From Chamaelirium japonicum (lineage: Eukaryota; Streptophyta; Magnoliopsida; Liliales; Melanthiaceae), in assembly GCA_947650365.1 (NCBI GenBank), contig OX393550.1, positions 114,399,532 to 114,463,531 of the forward strand: a stretch of DNA of 64,000 bases, in the 5' to 3' direction. Under the pieces are notes generated by a model. That model did not search any database. It was not told the DNA's origin and was given only the letters and a program-made list of their open reading frames with translations. The translations under genes were made by a program, and so were the position numbers. This document shows positions 1 to 9,445 of the stretch, one piece after another. Each line of letters starts with the position of its first letter. Within the stretch, counting starts at the first letter, position 1.

Positions 1-1879
1 AACGAGTACCCTGAGTCTGAAGACGAGCTCCTCATCGACCAAAGTGAGCAGGGCATCCTCTAGCCGAGGTAGTGGCTCACGGTGTAGGAGCTGAACAGCG
101 ATGAGAGCAAAGTCCGACCGAAGCGCTGCCAAGAACTGGTGCAAGTGGCCCTCATCAAGGTAGCGCTGGAAATACCTAGAGCGTGGGCAAGCACACCGCT
201 CCGGGATCAGGGAGTCCAGCTCATGCCAGTAGGCACTCATCTGACTGAAGAAGTCCTGAATCGTACGCTCCCTCTGACGGGCAGACTGCGAGTCACAAAT
301 AAGCTGATGCCGGCGTGCACCGCCGCGCGGGAGAAACCGGTCCCGGAGATACTCCCACATCGCGCGTGCTGTAAGAAGGCGACCGATGGGAGCAAGGAAC
401 AGACGAGCAACGGAGTCCAGAAGATAGGCCCGGATGGCCTGATCGTGGCGACGCCACGTGAGAGCAGCAGTCGTGGCTGCCGTGGGAGTGGTCGTGACAG
501 TAGCACCGCAGCAGAAAACGCGACGCTGTCAGCTGCACGACTGATGACAGAGGAGTCATAGGAGATAGCTATAGGCAAGGTACAAAATCTCGACATATTT
601 CGCGAAATATCGCGAAATATTTCGGTTTTCTCAAACCTCGGCACGAAATTCGTATTGTGATATCGAACGAAATAGGAATCACGATAATATCGCGATATAT
701 CGCGATATTTCGTGCGATATATTTGTTGGCACGAAATATCGCGATATTTCGTGGATATTTCGGGACATTTCGGAAAATTTCGAGACATTTCGGGAAATTT
801 CGGGATTTTAACACCGAAATGTTGGGACTGACTGGTTATGAAAGGGGACTAGGGGTTTCGGTTTCAGCAGCTTATTTACATATAATAACATTTAAGTAAA
901 TGTCGTCTTACTTAATTTTTATTTTCTCCATTTACTTTAAGTTATTATATGTAAATAAGCAAATACCCCCCCATTTGATTTCAATAAAAATATCAAAAAA
1001 ATCAAAAACCAAGTGAATCAAAAAGTAGGTTTTCAGTTTTAGTAGGAGAAAACAGTTTTTTCGGTTTTTAATAAAATTTGTATGTTGAGAAAAGTGGTTA
1101 AATCAACTCATTTTTAGCTCAAAAAATTCCACAAGATGTAGAACTACAAGTACATCTAGAAAACCATGGTCCGTCAAAGAAAATTTTGAATGTATAAAAA
1201 CTTTTCTTTATAAAAACTCATTTTTTCAGACTTAGTAAAAAAACAGTGTTTTGCATTTCAGCATAATTTTTGCACGATTTCAAACTTGCACAACTTTCTT
1301 GTTTTAAGTTCATTTTCAAAATCGTTTGAAGCATTAATTTAACAATCAACTAATCTTTATTTTGGAAATATTTTTCTCCACAAAAAAGATTAAAAAGCAT
1401 TTTAAAAACATAGATCAAAACAGGACCAAACAAGACTGCACAAGACTCACAGACTCAAATGCTAAATACATGCTTTGTGATGCTCTACACCCGTAGATAG
1501 GGTATAAATATTATCTGAGTGTTCTAAAACGTGTATCTATACTTAATTTATGACTATCCAGAGTTTCATTCAAAAATTCCATTAAAAAATCAATATTTCC
1601 ACCATTTCCATCAAATCACAATATTTCCACACTGTCGAAATATTTCCACGAAATATTTCCATTTTCCAGGAGGTCGAAATATTGACCGAAATGGAAATTT
1701 CGAACCTTGGCTATAGGAGAATCATCACCGGTGATGTGACCCCAAAGATCGCGACTGGAGAGCGCGGCCTCGATAGTGAACGACCAATCAGGCCAGTCAC
1801 TGGCCGAGGACAACTGAAAGGTGACCGCCTTCAGCGGTGGAGGGATCGCAACGACGGACGGCACTGTAGGAGATGTCAT
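1..1879 (-). pseudogene. Copia-type Gag fragment, split by a DNA transposon
   Basis: The minus strand from 1879 encodes a Ty1/copia Gag N-terminus (MTSPTVPSVVAI..., then SASDWPDWSFTIEAAL) down to about 1718. It is interrupted by the element at 576-1709 and resumes at 567, running open to the window edge (AALTWRRHDQAIRAYLLD, AMWEYLRDRFLPRG, RTIQDFFSQMSAYWHELDS). The same protein, more frameshifted, lies at 6613-7505, which confirms the reading. Gag of this family packages element RNA. The zinc knuckle and pol would lie left of base 1 and are not visible. The start is the ATG at 1879, because the upstream part is a C-rich untranslated leader joined to a primer-binding site. I am sure of the family, but not whether the remainder beyond the window is intact. 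Confidence 0.8.
576..1709. mobile_element. Non-autonomous hAT-like DNA transposon inserted in copia gag
   Basis: The 8-bp sequence GCTATAGG occurs at 568-575 and again at 1710-1717, directly flanking a 1,134-bp AT-rich segment. Its ends are imperfect inverted repeats: CAAGGTACAAAATCTC at the left, against CAAGGTTCGAAATTTC on the opposite strand at the right, matching at 13 of 16 positions. Eight-base target duplications and CAAGG/CAGGG-type ends are typical of the hAT superfamily. The first and last 250 bp are packed with short subterminal motifs (CGATATTTCG, CGAAATATTT) on both strands, as expected for hAT transposase binding. No transposase ORF is present, so the element is non-autonomous. 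Copy 2 of the same gag (near 7330) lacks it, confirming the boundaries. Confidence 0.8.
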
Positions 1880-2339
1880 GGAGGAAACTCAAAGGAGAGG
1901 GGAGCCGGGAGAGGGCTTGCGGGTGGAGAGGAGGGGCCGGACGGAGGGAAAGGGTCGGGGGGGGCTATCGGGCGGAGGGGAGGGGCCGGGGGGGGTATCG
2001 GACGAAGGAGAGAGGCCGGGGGGGCCTGTCGGGCGGAAGAGATGGGTCGGGGGGGCCGTTCGGGTGGAGGAGAGAGATCGAGGTGGGTTATCGGGCGGAG
2101 GGGAAGGGCCAGGTGGCCTGCCGGGCGGAGGAGGGGGGACCGGGGGGGTGCTATCAGGTGGAGGAGAGGCCGAAGGGGGGGCTGCCGGGTGGGGGGGAGG
2201 CCGGAGAGGGGCTGTCGGGTGGAGGAGAGGCCGGAGGTGGGCTGCTGGGTGGAGGGGGAGACTGGAGGTGGGCTGCCGGGTGCAGGGGGAGACCGGAGGT
2301 GGCTGCCGTTGTCGCCGTCGTCGCGCGAGAAACCCTAGA
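1880..2339 (-). repeat. C-rich 5' leader minisatellite of copia element 1
   Basis: This lies between the primer-binding site and the Gag ATG. The plus strand is a degenerate G-rich minisatellite of roughly 30-bp units (variants of GGCGGAGGGGAGGGGCCGGGGG). The element's own (minus) strand is therefore C-rich. The equivalent leader of copia element 2 (7506-8156) has the same composition, so it is a family trait. Long ORFs across it in several frames are low-complexity artefacts. Confidence 0.7.
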
Positions 2340-2351
2340 GCTCTGATACCA
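2340..2351 (-). other. tRNA-iMet primer-binding site (copia element 1)
   Basis: The minus strand reads TGGTATCAGAGC, the standard plant copia primer-binding site complementary to the 3' end of initiator-Met tRNA. It directly abuts LTR A, so LTR A is in the 5' LTR position for the Gag at 1-1879. Confidence 0.85.
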
Positions 2352-2461
2352 TGTTAGATACCCTCGCACCTCAAAACCCGGGTTGTAAGGGGAGGTCCAC
2401 AACGGGTATATTAAGCAAGTGATGGGTGCCTCCCTTACCAATATGGGACTATCCATTAACA
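2352..2461 (-). repeat. Short LTR A (110 bp), 5' LTR position
   Basis: This is a 110-bp unit beginning TGTTAGATACCCTCGCACCT and ending TAACA. It is repeated with few changes directly downstream (LTR B). It abuts a primer-binding site at its left edge, so it serves as the 5' LTR of the minus-strand element. LTRs this short are typical of TRIM/SMART-class elements. Confidence 0.75.
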
Positions 2462-2571
2462 TGTTAGATACCCTCGCACCTCAAAACCCAGGCTGTAAGG
2501 GAAGGTCCACAGCGGGTATATTAAGCGGGTGATGGGTGCCTCCCTTACCGATATGGGACTATCCGTTAACA
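2462..2571 (-). repeat. Short LTR B (110 bp), abutting LTR A
   Basis: This is the same 110-bp family as LTR A, joined to it with no intervening base (...TAACA then TGTTAG...). Its right edge meets CTCCCCCT, a polypurine tract on the minus strand, so B is in the 3' LTR position of the small unit to its right. PBS - LTR A - LTR B - PPT is the arrangement of a two-LTR junction. Confidence 0.75.
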
Positions 2572-2694
2572 CTCCCCCTCACGCGGAGCATGCGTGGCAA
2601 GGATCCTCCCACGCAGAGACTCATGGCAAGGCACGATCGGTGGGGAGCACCCGGAGCGGGAACAGGAGCAGGAGACGGACTAGCTCTGATACCA
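2572..2694 (-). mobile_element. Miniature internal region (PPT to PBS) of a TRIM-like element
   Basis: Only 123 bp separate LTR B from LTR C. The left edge is a polypurine tract on the minus strand (CTCCCCCT on plus). The right edge, 2683-2694, is again TGGTATCAGAGC on minus, directly abutting LTR C. It holds no coding sequence. It looks like the minimal cis-acting cassette of a terminal-repeat retrotransposon in miniature, but its two flanking LTRs (B and C) belong to different families. Confidence 0.65.
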
Positions 2695-2833
2695 TGTTAG
2701 GAGATGACGGCTAGGGTTTGGAGAGAATAGAATGGTTCTCATTGAGGGACTGAAGCCCAATATATAAGCACATGTATACACATAGAACCCGACCCGACTG
2801 TACATAGAACCCGACCCGGCATATACATTAACA
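2695..2833 (-). repeat. Short LTR C (139 bp), same family as the LTRs of copia element 2
   Basis: It starts TGTTAGGAGATGACGGCTAG and ends TACATTAACA. Sequence and length match the 141-bp LTRs at 5504-5644 and 8169-8309, and differ from LTRs A and B. It abuts a primer-binding site on its left and is therefore in the 5' LTR position. Confidence 0.8.
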
Positions 2834-3129
2834 ACCTAATTGTGACAACTCAGTTTCCTTTGAGAATGAAGGTATCGAAGAGCTATGTGATCATGAAAAT
2901 ATGACGAACGTCCAATGGAACGAATAGTGCTTCCATAGACGGTCCTATAGATTACATAGAAATCCAGGTTGTTGACGAAATATTGTCTGTGTCGCTAAGC
3001 TTCTTGCTGAAGATTGAAGAATGTTGTGGGCCTTCTACTACTATCATGGCTGAGAAGGGTGCTAACTCCCAACTTTTGGTGCATCTGATTCCACGACGAA
3101 GAGTTTCTAGAAATCAAGAGGGGTAAGTA

Positions 3130-3800
3130 CACGGCTCAACAACAGTGGCCTTGATCTTCTCAAAGGCTCCTTCCACTGCCAAAGTCCATGTAAACATGGA
3201 GCCTTTAATAGTTCGAAAACCTCGGATGAATTGCCATAAAAAGTAGTCGTGCCATGGAAACACCAGATGTTAATAACTGATTGAAATTTTGACCAATCAA
3301 TAGCATATTGAATCTTTTTAGTATGCCTTTAAGCCCTAGGCAGAAAGAAGGAACATCACATGGCCGCATGAGAATGAACACTCTGCGATTGACTAGCTTC
3401 TCTTGCGAAAGAATAAGATTCATTTACGTGAGATGCTCCTTTTATTGTCTTACTCGGGTGGACATTAATATATTATAAAATTAGACTGCATGACATGTGT
3501 CGACAAATGGATGCAATACCTCAGACATTAGACACATGAAAGTGCTTGGAGTAAGAGAAAAGGCATCACTAGCAAACAAATAATCCATATTGTATGTTGG
3601 TAGCCATTTTCCACTCACCGCATGAATGGATCTGCATTTGATGGTAGCACTTCATAGATCAATGTTGATCTACATATGGAATTGGAAATTTATATTGCAC
3701 CTTGATTTTGTTGATAGCATTGTTGTCCATACACACGCCAGTTCATCCTTCTTTAGTGTTGATAGGGCTGGTACAACACAAGAACTTTGCTTCGCTTGGA
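3130..3800 (-). pseudogene. Gypsy reverse transcriptase / RNase H fragments
   Basis: Minus-strand pieces in order are CVVPALSTLKKDE, then MDNNAINKIKVQYKFPIP (the conserved MD.R.IN.IT..Y.FPIP block), a degenerate SGYHQ block, and near 3200 FIRGFRTIKGSMFTWT with AFEKIKATVVEP (the RT thumb/RNase H junction). Frames change between blocks, and the catalytic YVDD region is not recognisable. The order and strand agree with the Gag and protease fragments upstream. Confidence 0.65.
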
Positions 3801-4184
3801 CCAATACCTTAACCAGCAACTCCTCCATATGTCGTCGAAGTTCCAATCAGCTCTTAGCATAGGTTCTGTAGGCTAGCAAATTAGGTCTACTTGCTATTGG
3901 AACAAAATAAATGGCATGTTTAATACATCTCAACAGTAGTAATCCTCTCAGAAAATCATCTAGAGAAATTTCTTCAAATTCATTAAGTAATTTCTGTACT
4001 TCCTTCAAACCTCCTTGTTGCCCTATACATCTAGATACTCTCTTTTACCTGCAAGACAGGGAAGACACCTTATTATGTGCCATCCCTATTTAAACTGGGG
4101 TGCAATACAATAATATTATTACAAGCCTTGGAAAATTTAGAAATTCCTCCTTATAAGGTTGCAACTTTACTATTTTCTATGGGA

Positions 4185-4515
4185 CAAAATTGTAAGTATT
4201 AGGCTTCGTGCGACGAATCGTATCTTTGTCATATAACCAAGACCGTCCGAGCAGAATATGACATGCAACTATTGGTGCCATAATTGCACAATACCTCATC
4301 TTCAAATTCAGTATCTATGTTGAACTTTACTAGACAACGAGAATAAATAGGTACCTCATTGCCTTTTTGAACTAAGCAATTTTATGGTGATGGGGATGCT
4401 TTTCTATGGACAACTTCAATGGTCACCTTTCTTTCGACAGCATGTTCTCATTGCTCACTCCATCAACTATAACATTGCATACCTTTCCTCCACAACGTAC
4501 TCGCATATGGAAGAT
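4185..4515 (-). pseudogene. Gypsy aspartic protease and linker fragment
   Basis: The minus strand encodes VCNVIVDGVSNENML (about 4445-4500), a degenerate form of the IIDGGSCENVVS-type protease active site of many plant gypsy elements. It then encodes HILLGRSWLYDKDTIRR (about 4215-4270), which matches the conserved LGRPW.YD segment between protease and RT. The active-site glycine next to the catalytic Asp is followed by V rather than G/S. Stops separate the pieces. Confidence 0.6.
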
Positions 4516-4999
4516 ATTTCCTCCTTTTTCCTCGAACTTTAGAGATCTAATCATTGTTTTATCACAAGGCTTTCTCCTTGTACCTGAAGCACATCAACTA
4601 CTACTTCCTTCTCCTCAACCTCCTCACAAGGAGGTTTTACATAATCCTCTTCATCATCCTCGGCTTCTAGAAGTGTGACAAGTGTCATCCACCGTATTGG
4701 ACATTAATACGTATGCGTGCATACTCTTCACCTGTGAAGCAACTGGCCATGTTACCATTGCCCCCCCCCCCTTCCCCCTCCCCCCCTATTCAAGCTTGTA
4801 TTCATCTTCTTTTTACCACGGCCACTTTTCTCCATAAATCTACTGGTCTAAATTTGGCCAAGTGTTTGGAGTAGCCTCCCAATCTGATCTAGAACTCTGA
4901 ACTGCTCCTCATGCCATAGGTATCATCATGAATCTCGAAAGGGAAGATATCCATGGTCTCAAGCGTCCCCCCTCCTCCGCATATCGTGCATTATGGTAG

Positions 5000-5190
5000 G
5001 GATCTCTTAAATTGAAAATCCTTCCATCTCGTCACAGTAGCCATATGTAAGCCCGTCAAGTAATGCATCATTGATTGTTCCATGGATTCTAACAACCTGA
5101 CACGACCGGGAAGACGGTTGAATTCTTTAGTATAGTCCTCAATGCTCATTGTATTGTGTAGCAATCCACGAAATTTCTCTCTCCAATCAA
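5000..5190 (-). pseudogene. Gypsy Gag fragment
   Basis: The minus-strand translation reads WREKFRGLLHNTMSIEDYTK followed by EFNRLPGRV and MMHYLTGL. This matches the retrotrans_gag pattern (L..KF......S..EYT.EF..L..R......E......YL.GL). Stops lie on both sides. It belongs to the decayed element at 2834-5498. Confidence 0.6.
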
Positions 5191-5503
5191 CTTTTCAATT
5201 AAAGGATGTAAATGGTTGGTGGCCAATTATGAATTGGCAGTCACTATTTGGCATAAAAGCACTTTCTTCGTTTTCCATTAGGTCCTTATGTTCCAGTAAT
5301 TAAATAAATGTCCTTTCAATGGTCAAATTAAAAAATGCAATATACACACTACAAAGGGCCTTTGATTCAATGATGTGGATGCACCTTGGATGCACCAATG
5401 ATGCTCCTGCATCACATAACCTATAAATACATATTCTCTTAACTATTGCACCCGTTTTTTCCTATGTTCCTTTCATTCATGGGTATTAAAGGTGCTTAGT
5501 ATG

Positions 5504-5644
5504 TGTTAGGTGATGACGGCTAGGGTTTGGAGAGGAATGCAATGCTCTCTATTGAGGGACTGAAGCCCATATATATGTACATGTATGACCATACAACCCG
5601 ACCCGACTGTACATGTAAAACCGACCCATCTATATACATTAGCA
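5504..5644 (-). repeat. 3' LTR of copia element 2
   Basis: TGTTAGGTGATGACGG...TTAGCA on plus (TG...CA on the element's strand). The only difference from the 5' LTR is G instead of A three bases from the end. The adjacent polypurine tract lies at 5645-5652 (CTCCTCCT on plus). Confidence 0.9.
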
Positions 5645-5657
5645 CTCCTCCTCAAAC

Positions 5658-6072
5658 TCACGGTGGATCATGAACCGAGAGTTTGCCAATAAAATGCCGG
5701 AAGCGAGCAGTCGTAAGGGGCTTCGTCAGAAAATCAACAGTCTGCTCCGATGATGAAATGTATGGCAGGGAGATGGTGTCGTCGAGAAACTCCTGGCGAA
5801 CATAATGACAATCAACTTCAATATGTTTTGTTCGCTCATGGAAGACCGGGTTGCTAGCAATCTGAATAGTACTCCGGTTGTCACAGAAGAGAGGGGTGGG
5901 CCCGGATATCATAACTCCCAAGTCGAGCAGAAGGCGGCGAAGCCAGACAATCTCGGCGGTGGTGAAAGCCATAGCCCTGTATTCGGCTTCGGTGCTGGAG
6001 CGAGCAACAGACTTCTGCTTCTTGCTACGCCACGAAATAAGTGAATCACCGAGAAACACACAGTATCCGTGA
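5658..6072 (-). pseudogene. Copia RNase H domain, fused after deletion of IN and RT
   Basis: The minus strand gives GYCVFLGDSLISWRSKKQKS, the segment STEAEYRAMA, then LFCDNRSTIQIASNPVFHER with TKHIEVDCHYVRQEF and DFLTKPL. These are the hallmark blocks of copia RNase H up to the polyprotein C-terminus. The catalytic E (STEAEYRA) and D (CDN) are retained. The upstream part of the domain, all of RT and all of integrase are missing. The sequence jumps directly from the protease region, with a frame change near 6065-6075, so the domain cannot be translated as part of the Gag polyprotein. A short ATG-initiated frame (6086) reads into it by chance. Confidence 0.85.
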
Positions 6073-6390
6073 ATCCTGCATAACACAAACAGAAGGGGTG
6101 AAGGTGACAGTCAGGCCAGAGTCGCAAAGAGAACTGATAGAGATCAGATTAATATTAAGACAGGGGGCATGATGGACATGGGGTAGGGTCAAGCGACCAG
6201 AAGGGTCAGAGATGGTAGTGATGGAGCCACATTGCGGAATAGGGACGAGAGTCCCATCCGCAGTGCGAACCTCCTAGTGGGTGGTAGTGGGAGAACAGTC
6301 CGTGAGGACAGTGGAGTCAAAGGTAAGGTGACAGAAGGCACCCGAATCAAAGATCCATGGAGCAGTAGTACCAGAGGTGGCAGACAAGCC
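6073..6390 (-). pseudogene. Copia protease fragment
   Basis: The minus strand encodes PWIFDSGAFCHLTFDS with the DSGA aspartic-protease active site of copia elements. This is followed by RTADGTLVPIPQCGS and LPHVHHAPCLNINLISISSL, the conserved protease-to-GAG-pre-integrase stretch. An in-frame TAG follows the TTTH segment near 6278. The fragment ends at the deletion junction, after CVMQDSR, near 6070. Confidence 0.8.
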
Positions 6391-6612
6391 GTGCGCAGTC
6401 GCGGAGCCGGTGGAGGCTAGGTGGCGAAGAAGGAGCTCCTCGAGGCGCTGAAGACGGTCCGGCTCAGGCTGAGAAGGTGCTGTGGTAGTAGTGGGGAGCG
6501 TCGAGGCCTCTACAGTAGCCGTTGTACCACCAAAGTGGCGGAAGGAAGACGAACCACGTCCACGGCTCCGTCCACCTCAACCGCCGCGTCGATCGTCGCG
6601 GGAAGTCGAAGC

Positions 6613-7505
6613 CTAGCGTGGGGCTCTCTCATCCGGACCCCAGCGGGGGTTGCGTGGAGGACATGTAGGGCATTCGCGCTTCATGTGGCTAGGCTCCTTG
6701 CAGTAGTGACAGAAGACAGCCTCATCGGAGAACCCGGCTGCCAGGACAGTGTCGGAGGTAGGAGCAAATGAAGGAAGACGAGCGCCTTGAGTCTGAAGGC
6801 GGGTCTCCTCATCGACCAAGGCGAGTAGAGCAGCCTCTAGCCGAGGGAGTGGCTCACAGTGCAGGAGCTGGGCAGCTATGAGAGCAAAGTCCGGCCGAAG
6901 CGCTGCCAGGAACTGGTGCAGGTGGCCCTCATCGAGGTAGTGCTGGAAATCCCGGGAGCGGGGGCAGGCACACCGCTCCGGGATCAGTGAGTCCAGCTCA
7001 TGCCAGTAGGCACTCATCTGACTGAAGAAGTCTTGAATGGTGCGCTCCCCCTGACGGGCAGACTGCGAGTCACAGATGAGCTGATGCCGGAGTGCGTCTC
7101 CGCGCGGGAGAAAACGGTCCCGGAGATACTCCCACATCGCACGCGCTGTCGGAAGGCGGCCGATGGGAGCAAGGAGCGGACGAGCAACAGAGTCCAAAAG
7201 GTACGCCCGGATGGCCTGATCGTGGCGGCGCCACGTAAGAGCAGCAACCATGGTTGCCGTGGTAGCAGTCGCAAGCAGAAGGCGCGGCACTGCTGGTGAC
7301 AGAGGAGGAACCGGAGTAGTCAGTGGGAAGAGGATCATCGCCGGTGATATGAGTCATATGACCCCACAGATCACGACTGGAGAGCGCGGCCTTGACGGTG
7401 AGTGACCAATCAGGCCAGTCGCTGGCTGATGACAACTGAAAGGTGACTGACTGCCTTTAGCGGTGGAGAGATCGCAACGACGGACGGTACGGCAGGAGAA
7501 GCCAT
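6613..7505 (-). pseudogene. Copia Gag, frameshifted, with CCHC zinc knuckle
   Basis: It starts at ATG 7505 (MASPAVPSVVAIS...), where copy 1 has MTSPTVPSVVAI. A small insertion near 7445-7450 shifts the frame, and a second shift lies near 7330. From 7338 the frame is open: TWRRHDQAIRAYLLDSVARP, AMWEYLRDRFLPRGD, RTIQDFFSQMSAYWHELDS, and a C-terminal zinc knuckle CHYCKEPSHMKREC (CX2CX4HX4C). This is the UBN2-type Gag of copia elements that binds element RNA. The length matches family Gags. With two frameshifts it is not expected to be made whole. Confidence 0.8.
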
Positions 7506-8156
7506 GGAGAAGGCTCAACAGAGGGGCCGGGGTGGGCTGAGGGAAGGGGTGAGAGGGTCGGGGGGGGTGGAGGAAGGTGGGCGGGGCTGTTGGGTGGAGG
7601 AAGGGGGGTCGGGAGGTGGAGGAAGGGGGGCCGGGGCTGTCGGACGGTGGAAGGGGGGTCGGGGGGTGGAGGAGGAGGTTGGGGGTTGTCGGGCGACGGA
7701 AGGGGGGGGATCGGGGGGCTGTCGGGCGGCGTAGGGGGGGTCGGGAGGAGGAAAGGGGGGGGTCAGGGGGGCCGGGGGATAGAGGGGGGGGGGGGGGGGG
7801 GGGGGGGGGGGCGGGCGGTGTGGCGGAAGGGGGGGGCCGGGGGATAGAGGGGGGGGGGGGGCCGGGCGGTGTGGCGGAAGGGGGGGGCCGGGGGATAGAG
7901 GGGGTCGGGAGGCGGAGGGGGGTCGGGGGGGCCGGGGGATAGAGGGGGGGGCCGGGGCGGTGTGGCGGAAGGGGGGGCCGGGGCTGTCGGGCGGCGGAAA
8001 AGGGGGGCCGGGCGGGGTGTCGGGCGGCGGAAAGAGGGGGCCGGGCGGGGTGGTCAGGAGGAGGAGGGAGGTCGGACGGGTGACGAGGGCCGGAGGAGAG
8101 GTGTTGCCGGAGGAGAAGACCATCGTCGTCGTCGCCGCGCGTCGGAAAACCCTAGA
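7506..8156 (-). repeat. G-rich (plus) leader minisatellite of copia element 2
   Basis: The region between PBS and Gag is made of repeats of GGGGGGCCGGGGGATAGAGG type on plus, including an uninterrupted run of 28 G (7784-7811) and many GGG tracts. Copia element 1 has the corresponding leader at 1880-2339. Proline-rich ORFs on minus and glycine-rich ORFs on plus are composition artefacts. Confidence 0.75.
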
Positions 8157-8168
8157 GCTCTGATACCA
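8157..8168 (-). other. Primer-binding site of copia element 2
   Basis: TGGTATCAGAGC on minus, directly abutting the 5' LTR at 8169. It is complementary to initiator-Met tRNA, as usual for plant copia elements. Confidence 0.9.
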
Positions 8169-8309
8169 TGTTAGGTGATGACGGCTAGGGTTTGGAGAGG
8201 AATGCAATGCTCTCTATTGAGGGACTGAAGCCCATATATATGTACATGTATGACCATACAACCCGACCCGACTGTACATGTAAAACCGACCCATCTATAT
8301 ACATTAACA
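8169..8309 (-). repeat. 5' LTR of copia element 2
   Basis: 141 bp, TGTTAGGTGATGACGG...ACATTAACA on plus. It is followed by target duplication GTATG (8310-8314). The LTR lies next to the primer-binding site, which sets the element on the minus strand. Confidence 0.9.
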
Positions 8310-8314
8310 GTATG

Positions 8315-8670
8315 AAATGAAGTCTTCGCCATTATATGCTCATCATATGGGACCTATTATTGGGAGATTGTGGTTGTATCTGATCAAGAGTATGCGACCT
8401 CTCATTCACCTTCAATGACCTCGACCTACTTGAAGGACAGTGTCATGTGTCACAAGTCACAACCCAAGCCATTTCTAAATCCTTGCTCTAATTTAGTTTA
8501 AACTTTGCCTATTAAGCAGTGCAAGGTCTCCATGCTCGAATTTAGTATATTTTTCCCATTAAATACTGCAAATCATAATCATTTCATATTATATAGTTCA
8601 CTAATTCTAACAATGTACCCAAAATTTTTAAAAAAAATATGGAGAATCAGAATTCACAAACCGCACACAC
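8315..8670. other. AT-rich non-coding stretch 3' of the B3 exon
   Basis: No recognisable coding sequence, RNA or repeat structure. On the minus strand it begins with a good splice donor (GTGTGTGC at 8670) directly after the last B3 codons, so it may be the start of intron 2 of the B3 gene, which was later entered by copia element 2 at 8309. It could equally be unrelated DNA joined by truncation. Confidence 0.4.
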
Positions 8671-9400
8671 CATGTGATTGCGTCGAGACTTGCTCAAAGT
8701 AGCGACGAAATGCGGATTAGTGGTGTTATATGAACAGGCAGCTTCAAGAACCCTCTCCCTTTCGACCTTGTTGCGTGACGGCCTCGTCACCCAGAAACCT
8801 CCACCTACAGCATCCCGAACAAAAACCATAAGCAAATCCTCGATGTAAAGACAGCCATAAAGAGTACCCACCAAGGAATTCATCCACTCACTGCTTGTTT
8901 TCCTAAGAAGAAAAGGGTTTTTCCCCTCGGCGATCGTCGCGGCGGGATTTCGTGGATTGCGCGGGTTTGCAGGGAGGCATGTGATGATTGTTTCCCTCGG
9001 GTTCCCCGTCCCCGCTCCCTTCTTGCAGCCGGGAAGCTCCGCCGCCTCCTTCTCGCACCCGCTCTTCCCGTAGATCGTGACATCGAATCCGAGGCCCCCG
9101 TCGTAGAGGAAAACCAAGAAGTCGCCAAGGGCGAGGGTGTGGTCCGCCACAAAGGCTTCCCACCCCTTCCCAAAGGACCAGCCGCCGGCAGCTCTCCCCA
9201 CCTTGACGCGCCAGGACCCGCCGCGGGGGCTCCGGAGGTCGGACCTGCTGCCGAGCTTGCTCAGGTGCTTCTTGAAAGACGGCGGGATCCGCTGAAATGG
9301 CCGAGCAGAGGGATCGTTGGAGAGTGAATCAAGTGTTGAGGGGGTTTAACTCTTCTGAAATCGCCGATCATGATCGGCGATCTCAAGTTCATGATCTTGA

Positions 9401-9445
<45 letters not shown>

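Larger units (their letters stand above)
2834..5498 (-). mobile_element. Decayed Ty3/gypsy retrotransposon
   Basis: Read on the minus strand, fragments occur in the normal gypsy order: Gag (about 5000-5190), protease (about 4400-4515), protease-RT linker (about 4185-4270), RT (about 3600-3800) and RT end/RNase H (about 3130-3245). All frames carry stops and frameshifts. No LTRs could be delimited. The right side is interrupted at 5499 by copia element 2, so part of the element may continue past 8314. A run of C near 4761-4796 is the only other notable feature. The decay is far stronger than in the other retroelements here, so this is probably the oldest insertion in the left part of the window. 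Confidence 0.7.
5504..8309 (-). mobile_element. Copia element 2, internally deleted, complete ends
   Basis: The element is 2,806 bp with 141-bp LTRs (5504-5644 and 8169-8309) that differ at a single base by eye. It is flanked by a perfect 5-bp duplication GTATG (5499-5503, 8310-8314). The order on minus is 5' LTR, PBS, C-rich leader, Gag, protease fragment, RNase H, PPT and 3' LTR. Integrase and reverse transcriptase are absent. Near-identical LTRs and a clean target duplication point to a recent insertion, so the deleted form probably moved by using enzymes from a relative. It belongs to the same family as the gag fragment at 1-1879 and LTR C. Confidence 0.9.

Noticed and set aside
2352..2571. 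Cassandra-type LTR carrying a 5S rRNA-like promoter
   Set aside because: The LTR size class would fit, but no 5S rRNA internal control sequence is visible in LTR A or B.
7515..8207. 230-codon proline-rich ORF on minus (and glycine-rich ORFs on plus at 7504-8174)
   Set aside because: It crosses the copia 5' LTR, PBS and leader. Its composition comes entirely from the G-run minisatellite.
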